From positions 1 to 8,258 of the forward strand of contig PWRV01000127.1 in assembly GCA_003563455.1 (NCBI GenBank): DNA of 8,258 nucleotides. Reading direction: 5' to 3'. Under the pieces are notes generated by a model, which did not search any database, was not told the DNA's origin, and saw nothing but the letters and a program-made list of their open reading frames with translations. Source of the DNA: Thioalkalivibrio sp. (GTDB lineage: Bacteria; Pseudomonadota; Gammaproteobacteria; Ectothiorhodospirales; Ectothiorhodospiraceae). Shown one piece after another: positions 1 through 6,627 of this stretch (within the stretch, counting starts at the first letter, position 1; every line of letters starts with the position of its first letter). Both the position numbers and the translations under genes were made by a program.

Positions 1-3000
1 CGTCAGGTCCTGGCCCCAGGACTGATAGCGGCCTTCGGGGACCTCCACGTCGCCGAAGAGCTGCAATGGGCGGCCGGGAAGGTCAACCAGGTCGAGATCG
101 CCGGCGAAGCGGGCCTCGAGGTCGAAGCCGTCGAAGCGCACGTCGTCGCCGAGGATGACCCGCACGCGGATGTCCATGGGCAGCGCCGGATCCGGTTCCG
201 TCTCTTCGTCCACCACCACTTCGTCGCGCGATACCGAGACCGCGCCGGGAGGCAGATCCGGTGGGCGGATCATCGCCGAGGGCACCAGGATCTCCCCGCG
301 CACCGTCAGCAGTTCGGGGCGGAAATCGACGTTCAATTCCGGGCTGATCCGCGCGCGGATATCGGCGCGGTCCAGTGCCAGGAAGCGTTCGCCCCGGATA
401 CGGATTCCGGCCCGGGGCTGCCGGTCCCGGAACGTGAGTTCGCCGTCCAGCTGCAACGACCCGCCACCGGAGCGCAGCTCGCCGTCGAGACGCATTTCTT
501 CCGCCGAGATCGCCTCGGCGACCAGCTGCGGGATCTCGAGCGTAATGCCGGCCTCGATGATCCTCGCGCTGAATTCTTCCAGCCGGATGTCGCCGCTGAT
601 CTCGGGAGCGTCGAGCAGTCCGCCGATTTCGAGATCCGCCAGCAGGCGTCCGCGTACGTCCTGCACCTCGCGCGACAGGGCCCCCGTCCACTCCAGGCTC
701 TCCAGGCCGGCACGGACTTCGCCTTCGATCCGGTAACTCTCGCCCTCGGGGCGAAGCTGCACGACGGCGCGTGCATCACCGTCCTCGAGGAAGGACAGGC
801 CGGCGTCGGCATCCACGCTGCGGTCATCGACCCGAAGCGCAAGCCGCAGATCCCGATAGGGGATTACCTTCGTGGCGCCGTTGATCATTGCAACCGAGAA
901 CTGTCCTGCCGCAGGGGGTACCTCGAGTTCGGCCTGCAGGCGTCCTGCGGAATCCACCGAGGCGCGAGCGCGGGCATCCAGTGTGCCCTCGACAGTGGTT
1001 TCGGGTGGCAGCAGTGGCGACAGCCAGGCGAGGTTCGCGTCTTCGAGCGAAGCGCGTCCCTGTCCACCCGTGCGCTCGTCCCAATCGCCCTGAAGGCAGA
1101 GCCGGGCATCTTCCCGACCGAGGCAGAGTTCGCCCAGGGCCGCGCGTTCCGGACCCGCGCTGACCGTCACCGGCGCCCGGAGGGCCCATTCACCGGCCAG
1201 CGGCTGCGCGATGTCCAGCCGTTCCAGCTGCCCGTCCCAGCGGGTCTGATCGAGGTCGTAGCCACCCGACGCCCGCAGTTCGAGACGGCCCCGGTCCCCG
1301 GCATCGACCGCCAGCGTGAGCTGGTGGTCCGAGGCCCGTCCGTCGGCCGTGGCGCGGACCGACTCGATGGTCTGCGCCGCGGCCTGGATACCCGACAGGC
1401 GCAGGTCGAGCTCCGCCGGGGCCCCGGGGTCCAGACCTGCGTCAAGCCGCAGTTGCAGGCCGCCCAGTCCGAATTCCTGATAGCGCAACCCCGATCCCTC
1501 GCCGGTCGCGGCGATACGCGGGCTCTCCCTGGTGCCGGCGAGTTCCGCATCCAGCCGGATCCGTCCGGCGAGTTCGGGGAGGATGCGGTGGAGTTCGGGG
1601 GCGTCCACCGCCAGTTCCAGCGCCAGGATCTCGTCGATGTCGCCGCTGGCGCTGACCCGGTTCGCCCCGATGCCGAGATCCAGCCGGTCGACCCGGATGC
1701 GCTGACCATTGACCGCGACAGCGCCGGTGCCGTCGACCGGCTGGCCGCGCAGCGTACCGCTCAGCTCCGCCAGTTCCGCCTCGAGCCGAAGGTCGTCGTC
1801 GGGCGGCAGCGCGCCACGGCTCGTGAGCTCCAGCGCCAGTTGGCCGGCGAGATCGGGGGCGACGACGCCGGGATCGATTCCGCGGCCGGAGAGGCGCAGG
1901 TCCCAACCGATGCCGGCATCGTAGGTGACCGTGCCGCCCGCCGAGAGCAGGCCGTCGGCGGGCAGGAAGATCTCGAGTTCCCGGATGTCGGTCCGGGATT
2001 CGGTAACGCCAAGCCCCGCCCGCGCCCCGACCGGCTGCCCGTCGACCCGGGCCGCGAGTTCGCTCAGGCCGATCTCCGCCTGGATCGCGCCGGTCTCGAC
2101 GCCGAAGAGTCCCTCCACCCCGAGGCGCAGCCGGTCCAGCGCGAGTTGCCGTTCCGGTGCCAGGAAGTCGAGGTCCAGTGCATCCGCGGCCAGCGATAGC
2201 CAGAACGGCGTCTCGGCCGCCAGGTCGGCCTCGCCGGTGGCCTGCAGGATGCCTTCGGGACCCAGGCGCAGCAGCAACTCCTCGATACGGGCCGTCCCGC
2301 GGTCGACGAGCACCTGCCCGTGGCCTTCCAGGTCCTGCCCGGCCACGTGCGCGCGAAGCTCGCGGATCTCCAGGGACGCCGCTATCGCAAGGAGCCGGTC
2401 TTCCAGTCCGAGATCCGCGGCCTGCGGCAACGAGCCGGTGCTGTCGAGGAAGAGCGTCTCGATCGTCGCGTCGGGCTCGATGCCCAGGGCCAGTGTCGAG
2501 AACCCGCGAATGGCGGCGTGGAGATCCCAGGAGAGGGTCTCCCCAAGCGCCACCCGGCCCCGGAGGTCGGCTTCGCCGGCCTCGCTGCGCAGGCTGAGTG
2601 CGTCGATCGCGACCTGCTCCATCGAGCCGCCCATTGCCGCATCGAGCCGGACGGCGGGCAGACCGGTCATCTGTGCGGCGGTCGCACCCGTCAGGGTCCA
2701 GTCATCGAGGTCGCCGTGCAGCGCGAGTTCGCCGCCGTCGATGCTGACGACGGTTTCCGGATCGAGCCGGTATTCGAAGGCCGACCAGCGGTTGTCCACG
2801 CGGAGCTGCGGCGTGCCGAGCAGATCCCGTGCGGCGAGCCGGGTGTCCAGCGACACGCCGGCCTCGAGACCGTGGGTGGCCTCCACCCATCCCTGCAGTT
2901 CGCCATCGAGAACCAGTTCGCCTTTCGCGTGCGTGGTCTCCAGCCCTGCCGACAGCGCCTCGGGCAGGGGGGCGCGCCATTGCCCCGCGAGCCGCAGCGG

Positions 3001-3606
3001 GTACGCGCCGGAGGGACGCAGTTCGGCATCGGCCCGTGCCTCGACTTCCGGCATCACCAGTTCCAGCGCCGACACGCGCAGGGCCTCCGGCCCCGCGTGC
3101 AGTTCCATTGCGAGCCGGTCCATATTCAGTAGTGTCTCGCCCTCGCGTTGCAGCACCAGGTCCGTCAGCACGAAACGCTCGATCTCCACCGTCACCGGAA
3201 GCTCGATCGCATCCGGCAATTCCAGTGGATCCGGTGGCTCGGGCGGTGCGGGCAATTCCGGTTCGGGCTCGGGGAGCTCGACGGTCAGGCCCGCGAGGCC
3301 GAGCTCGGGGATCCTCACGACGAGCCGTAGCAGCGGAATGGCGTCAAGCTGCACCCTGCCCTCGTCGAGGCGTACCCGCGTGCCGGCTGCATCCACCTCG
3401 AGTCCGGTCACCGACAGTCCGCGGAACAGCGTTCCGTCGACCGTGTCGACGCGAAACTCCACTGGCGCATGACGCTCGGCCTGGGCAAACAGCCAGCGGG
3501 TGCCGTTCTCGGTCGACACCACCGCGACGGCCCCGGCCAGCGCCAGCAGCACCAGGATCAGCACCCACCCCAGCAGGCCCAGCAGGATCCGCAGTGCACG
3601 GATCAC
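1..3606 (-). CDS. tamB: TamB, inner-membrane-anchored translocation and assembly module subunit (C-terminus cut off by window edge)
   Basis: TamB is a very long periplasmic protein, anchored in the inner membrane, that pairs with TamA in the outer membrane. The family forms a hydrophobic-grooved beta-rich rod implicated in outer-membrane protein assembly and phospholipid transport. The frame is open over 1202 codons with no stop before the left edge. The start is GTG at 3606-3604, which overlaps the tamA stop in a GTGA and begins a signal-anchor helix (about residues 5-29). A typical TamB N-terminal block follows (motif VDGTLFRGLSVTGLEVD), then a proline/glutamate-rich linker at residues 110-137, then long stretches of alternating hydrophobic beta pattern. 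The last residues (GRYQSWGQDL) match the conserved core of the C-terminal TamB/DUF490 domain. E. coli TamB has about 1260 residues, so I infer that roughly 60-150 residues lie beyond the window. The only two cysteines are C828 and C837, and I count only two lysines (K228, K913). I see no frameshift. The identification is firm; the exact start is fairly sure. Confidence 0.93.
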   Translation of the reverse strand, partial: MIRALRILLGLLGWVLILVLLALAGAVAVVSTENGTRWLFAQAERHAPVEFRVDTVDGTLFRGLSVTGLEVDAAGTRVRLDEGRVQLDAIPLLRLVVRIPELGLAGLTVELPEPEPELPAPPEPPDPLELPDAIELPVTVEIERFVLTDLVLQREGETLLNMDRLAMELHAGPEALRVSALELVMPEVEARADAELRPSGAYPLRLAGQWRAPLPEALSAGLETTHAKGELVLDGELQGWVEATHGLEAGVSLDTRLAARDLLGTPQLRVDNRWSAFEYRLDPETVVSIDGGELALHGDLDDWTLTGATAAQMTGLPAVRLDAAMGGSMEQVAIDALSLRSEAGEADLRGRVALGETLSWDLHAAIRGFSTLALGIEPDATIETLFLDSTGSLPQAADLGLEDRLLAIAASLEIRELRAHVAGQDLEGHGQVLVDRGTARIEELLLRLGPEGILQATGEADLAAETPFWLSLAADALDLDFLAPERQLALDRLRLGVEGLFGVETGAIQAEIGLSELAARVDGQPVGARAGLGVTESRTDIRELEIFLPADGLLSAGGTVTYDAGIGWDLRLSGRGIDPGVVAPDLAGQLALELTSRGALPPDDDLRLEAELAELSGTLRGQPVDGTGAVAVNGQRIRVDRLDLGIGANRVSASGDIDEILALELAVDAPELHRILPELAGRIRLDAELAGTRESPRIAATGEGSGLRYQEFGLGGLQLRLDAGLDPGAPAELDLRLSGIQAAAQTIESVRATADGRASDHQLTLAVDAGDRGRLELRASGGYDLDQTRWDGQLERLDIAQPLAGEWALRAPVTVSAGPERAALGELCLGREDARLCLQGDWDERTGGQGRASLEDANLAWLSPLLPPETTVEGTLDARARASVDSAGRLQAELEVPPAAGQFSVAMINGATKVIPYRDLRLALRVDDRSVDADAGLSFLEDGDARAVVQLRPEGESYRIEGEVRAGLESLEWTGALSREVQDVRGRLLADLEIGGLLDAPEISGDIRLEEFSARIIEAGITLEIPQLVAEAISAEEMRLDGELRSGGGSLQLDGELTFRDRQPRAGIRIRGERFLALDRADIRARISPELNVDFRPELLTVRGEILVPSAMIRPPDLPPGAVSVSRDEVVVDEETEPDPALPMDIRVRVILGDDVRFDGFDLEARFAGDLDLVDLPGRPLQLFGDVEVPEGRYQSWGQDLT

Positions 3607-5381
3607 AGGTCAGGCCCCATCGTGAAGTGAATGCGGAAATTGTCCCGGGATTCGGGCGCGTGGGCGAGATCGAGACGGATCGGCCCGACCGGGGAACGCC
3701 AGCGCACGCCGAAGCCGCCGCCGCCCTTCAGGTCATAGTCGTTGAAATCGTTGAAGGCATTGCCGGCGTCGAGGAATACCGCGACGCCCCAGTTACCCGC
3801 GCCGACCGGATGATCGTATTCGACGCTGCCGACCAGCAGGTGCCGCCCGCCGATCACGTTGCCTTCGTCGTCCTCCGGGCCAAGCCGCTCGAAGCCGAAG
3901 CCGCGGACGCTGGTGTCGCCCCCGGCGAAGAAGCGCAGCGAGCTGGGCAGTTCCTCCACGCTTGCACCCGCGGTCAGGCCCGCCTCGCCGCGCAGGATCA
4001 GCCGGCCCGCGCCCAGGCCGGAGATCAGCTTGGCATTACCCTGCAGCTGGGCGAATGTCAGTGTCGACGCCAGTTGCTCCGAAGCTCCCTGACCGCGCAG
4101 GTCCACCCGATACCCGCTGCGGGGATAGAGCGGGTCGTCCGCCTTGGTGCGATTGATCCGGTAGGAGGGAATCAGCAGCCTGGAGGTGTCGCTGACATCG
4201 CCGACGGTGAAGTCCTCGTATTCGTAGCGCAGGCCCTGGGTGGTCTGCCAGCCCGACGGGTGGCGCTGGACCCGGGCGGCGCCGATCTGGAAGCGGTCCG
4301 ACTGGCTGGTGCCGGTATCCTCGGTGGTGTAGGACGTGAAGAGGTTGAGGTTGTCCGTCAGCGGGTCAGCCAGCGGAATGTCATAACTGAAACCGATGCC
4401 GGAACGCCTCTGGGACAGTTCGAGCTCGGCGCTGTACCGGTGTCCGCGCCGGTTCGCCCAGCGGCGATCGAGGCCGAGCGCGAGCCGCGCCCCCCGGTCC
4501 GTGGAGAACCCCAGCCGGAGCTCGTAGGCGGTGCGCTTGCGCGGATCCACCCCGGCGACGATGGGAACCTCGCCGTCCACCCGTTCATCCAGGAGCGGGC
4601 GCACGCGCACCGTCTCGAAATAACCGCTGTCCCGCAGGTTCCGCTGCAGCTGTATGATTTGCCTTGAGCTGTACGGGTCGCCGCGCTCGAAAGGGATCAG
4701 CCGGGCGACGAAGGCATCGCGCAGGATCTCCTGATCGAGCGTTATCTCGCCGAAACGGTAGCGCGGTCCGCTGTCGAGCCGGATGCTGATGCGTGCCTCG
4801 TTCGCTTCCGGGTCGACCAGCAGCCGACTGTCGGTCAGTTCGGCGTCGAAATAGCCGCGGTCCGAGGCGACCCCCATCAGGCGGGAGCGCAGGCGGTCAT
4901 GGGCATCGTGCCGCAGCGGATCACCCGGGACGATGCCCGGATCCGAGACCACGGCGACGAAGGCCGGATCGTCGGCGCCGTCACCGGTGACCTGGACGTC
5001 CACCTCGGCGATGCGTGCCACGGGCCCCGGTTCCAGCGTCACCTTCAGGTCCCAGCAGGTCTCGGTGCGCTCGATCGCGACATCGATTTCCGGCCGGTAG
5101 TGGCCAAGCGCGCGCAGCGCCTGGCGTGCGCGGTCCTCGGTGGTTCGCGCAATCCTGCGCTCCCGGAACGCCGGAAGCTCGCATTCGTAACGTCTCATCG
5201 GCACGAAGGCCCGGATGTTCTGCCGCTGTTCCGCGGTTCCGCCCTCGATCTGAAGCCGGGGCTGCTCGTCGGCCGCCACCGGCGGGATCGAGCCAAGCGT
5301 CGCCACCAGTGCCACGGACAGCATCCTCGCGAGCCATCCCGGCCGTGATCGGTCTCGCAGTGGTGGCTCGGGGTGCGTCAT
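3603..5381 (-). CDS. tamA: TamA, Omp85-family outer-membrane translocation and assembly module protein
   Basis: TamA is the outer-membrane barrel of the translocation and assembly module and the partner of TamB. The product is 592 residues, against 577 in E. coli. Residues 1-37 form a signal peptide: a basic n-region, a hydrophobic stretch (MLSVALVATLG) and a V-A-A cleavage site before D38. Three POTRA-like domains follow at about 42-118, 123-203 and 206-280, with GYF motifs near 176 and 253. The barrel spans about 285-592. It holds the Omp85 loop-6 motif VRGF at 492-495 (context FFAGGDTSVRGFGF), the late-strand motif RSPVGPIRLDLA at 562-573 and a terminal strand ending MGPDL. C67 and C109 both fall in POTRA1 and could form a disulfide. 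I chose ATG 5381 because it gives a normal signal peptide; the frame stays open to an ATG at 5555, but those starts would add a long hydrophilic extension ahead of the signal sequence. No strong Shine-Dalgarno precedes 5381, so the start is less certain than the identity. Confidence 0.93.
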   Translation of the reverse strand: MTHPEPPLRDRSRPGWLARMLSVALVATLGSIPPVAADEQPRLQIEGGTAEQRQNIRAFVPMRRYECELPAFRERRIARTTEDRARQALRALGHYRPEIDVAIERTETCWDLKVTLEPGPVARIAEVDVQVTGDGADDPAFVAVVSDPGIVPGDPLRHDAHDRLRSRLMGVASDRGYFDAELTDSRLLVDPEANEARISIRLDSGPRYRFGEITLDQEILRDAFVARLIPFERGDPYSSRQIIQLQRNLRDSGYFETVRVRPLLDERVDGEVPIVAGVDPRKRTAYELRLGFSTDRGARLALGLDRRWANRRGHRYSAELELSQRRSGIGFSYDIPLADPLTDNLNLFTSYTTEDTGTSQSDRFQIGAARVQRHPSGWQTTQGLRYEYEDFTVGDVSDTSRLLIPSYRINRTKADDPLYPRSGYRVDLRGQGASEQLASTLTFAQLQGNAKLISGLGAGRLILRGEAGLTAGASVEELPSSLRFFAGGDTSVRGFGFERLGPEDDEGNVIGGRHLLVGSVEYDHPVGAGNWGVAVFLDAGNAFNDFNDYDLKGGGGFGVRWRSPVGPIRLDLAHAPESRDNFRIHFTMGPDL

Positions 5382-5529
5382 CGGAATCTGCGTGTTCGTG
5401 ACGGAGCGAGCGGGCGAATCGGCGCCGTGCATTCGCCATGCCCCATCGTGCGTGGGACCCCATGATAACGCGAACGGAACGCGCAACGGCTCCGGCAATC
5501 GGTGGGCGCTCGGTGGTACGGCGTGTCCC
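5382..5529. other. Intergenic gap between fbpC and tamA
   Basis: These 148 bp are the only substantial non-coding stretch in the window. Read on the minus strand, I see no intrinsic terminator after fbpC: the best hairpin near the stop has a 5-bp CGGCG/CGCCG stem and no T-tract. The gap could hold a tamA promoter. The only -10-like hexamer that stands out is TATCAT (minus strand, 5467-5462), with no good -35 at 16-18 bp. If it were used, the leader would be about 70 nt and include the inverted repeat at 5413-5437. Whether tamA is read through from fbpBC or has its own promoter cannot be settled from the sequence. Confidence 0.6.
5413..5437 (-). repeat. 7-bp perfect inverted repeat in the tamA leader
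   Basis: On the minus strand GGCGAAT is followed, after an 11-nt spacer containing the palindrome GGCGCC, by its exact complement ATTCGCC. The element ends 31 nt upstream of the chosen tamA ATG at 5381. In RNA it could fold into a 7-bp stem. No T-run follows, so it does not look like an intrinsic terminator. A stem of this size can occur by chance in high-GC DNA, so a regulatory role is only a possibility. Confidence 0.35.
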
Positions 5530-6627
5530 TCAGCGCCGGGCAGGGCCGCTGTCACCCCGCGGAAACACCACCAGGTGGGAGAAGTTCAGCCGCAGTCGAA
5601 CATGATCCGACACCACGAAGTTGTCGTGGCTGGGTGCGACGCACAGGATTTCGGTACCGTCCTGCAGTCTGAGCGTGTACAGGAAATCCGCACCGCGAAA
5701 GGCCTTCGACAGCACCTCGGCCTTGATGTCGCCGCGGTCGTTGTCAAGCGCGATATCGTCCGGACGCACCAGCACGTCGACAGCGGTGCCGGGGCCGAAA
5801 CGGTCGGACAGCGGGCCGCGGATCTTTCCCAGCGCGGTCTCGACGCAGTTGTTCTCGCAAACCTTCCCCGGAATGATCGTGCCCTCGCCGACGAAATCGG
5901 CAACGAAGCGGTCGGCGGGTCGGTGGTACAGGTGATAGGCGGTATCCCACTGGGACAACCGACCATTGTTCAGCACCGCGATGCAGTCGGCGAACGCGAA
6001 GGCCTCGTTCTGGTCGTGGGTCACCAGGATGCCGGTGGTGCCTTCGGCGCGCAGGATGGCCCGGACCTCGTGGGCGATGTCGGTGCGCAGCTCGATGTCC
6101 ATGTTCGAGAAGGGTTCGTCGAGCAGCAACAGTTCCGGCTTCGGCGCCAGCGCCCGCGCCAGCGCGATGCGCTGCTGCTGGCCGCCGGACAGTGCGTGCG
6201 GGTAGGCACGCTCGTACCCGGACAGTCCGATCAGCCGCAGCAGTTCGCGCACTCTTCGGTCACGGTCGCCGCGGCTCCAGCCACGGACGCCGAAGGCAAT
6301 GTTGCCGGCGACGTCCAGATGCGGGAACAGCGCGAAGTCCTGGAACACCATGCCCACGCTGCGCCTCTCGGGGGGAAGGGTGAAGCCCGGCCGGCTGACG
6401 CTCTCGCCGTTGAGCCGGATCTCGCCGCGCATCACGCCCTCGAAACCGGCGATCGCCCGAAGCAGGGTGGTCTTGCCGCAGCCCGATGGACCCAGCAGGC
6501 AGCCGATCTGGCCGCGCGGGAGTTCCAGCGAGATCGCGTGGACCACTCGCTGGCCGGAATAGCCGACGTCGACATCGTCCAGCACCACCTCCGCGGCGGC
6601 AGCGGGGTTTCGGTTCGTGATGGTCAT
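5530..6627 (-). CDS. fbpC: Fbp-type iron(III) ABC transporter ATP-binding protein
   Basis: This is the nucleotide-binding subunit that powers import through the neighbouring permease; it sits on the cytoplasmic face of the inner membrane. The product is 365 residues, within the usual 345-370 for FbpC. The full ATPase set is present: Walker A GPSGCGKTT (46-54), Q-loop Q96 in VFQDFALFPHL, signature LSGGQQQR (147-153 region), Walker B LLLLDEP (166-172), a D-loop in FSNMD, and switch histidine H204 in LVTHD. Residues from about 245 form the C-terminal regulatory/TOBE region, with the motif VLVRPDDIAL typical of FbpC and its relatives. The ATG at 6627 overlaps the permease stop (ATGA), which suggests translational coupling. 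C257 and C261 form an unusual CxxxC pair in the regulatory region. Iron is the likely substrate because of the FbpB-type partner, but related ATPases serve putrescine, sulfate, thiamine or phosphonate importers, so the substrate is inferred. The ATPase assignment itself is very secure. Confidence 0.9.
   Translation of the reverse strand: MTITNRNPAAAAEVVLDDVDVGYSGQRVVHAISLELPRGQIGCLLGPSGCGKTTLLRAIAGFEGVMRGEIRLNGESVSRPGFTLPPERRSVGMVFQDFALFPHLDVAGNIAFGVRGWSRGDRDRRVRELLRLIGLSGYERAYPHALSGGQQQRIALARALAPKPELLLLDEPFSNMDIELRTDIAHEVRAILRAEGTTGILVTHDQNEAFAFADCIAVLNNGRLSQWDTAYHLYHRPADRFVADFVGEGTIIPGKVCENNCVETALGKIRGPLSDRFGPGTAVDVLVRPDDIALDNDRGDIKAEVLSKAFRGADFLYTLRLQDGTEILCVAPSHDNFVVSDHVRLRLNFSHLVVFPRGDSGPARR

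Noticed and set aside
1324..2199. Plus-strand open frame of 291 codons in register with the tamB codons
   Set aside because: It lies codon-on-codon opposite tamB, where abundant GC-rich codons rarely produce stops on the other strand. The product mirrors tamB composition and has no motif of its own.
1925..3472. Plus-strand open frame of 515 codons opposite tamB
   Set aside because: The translation is almost wholly Ser/Arg/Pro/Ala, with no domain-like pattern. tamB is continuous in the opposite frame with clear family motifs.
2829..4667. Plus-strand open frame of 612 codons opposite tamB and tamA
   Set aside because: It crosses the boundary of two well-supported minus-strand genes. Its product is a low-complexity Arg/Pro/Ala-rich sequence without recognisable domains, as expected for antisense frames in high-GC DNA.
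5462..5467. TATCAT (minus strand) as a -10 box for tamA
   Set aside because: No acceptable -35 hexamer lies 16-18 bp upstream, so I did not list it as a promoter.
5510..5536. Possible terminator after fbpC
   Set aside because: The stem is only 5 bp (CGGCG/CGCCG), the loop is 10 nt, it overlaps the fbpC stop, and no T-tract follows.
5382..5555. Longer tamA start at ATG 5555, or at the ATG at 5432
   Set aside because: The extra residues are hydrophilic and unlike TamA, and would bury the signal peptide far from the N-terminus. The 5555 start would also overlap the end of fbpC. The 5432 start has a somewhat better upstream GGGG, so it cannot be fully excluded.
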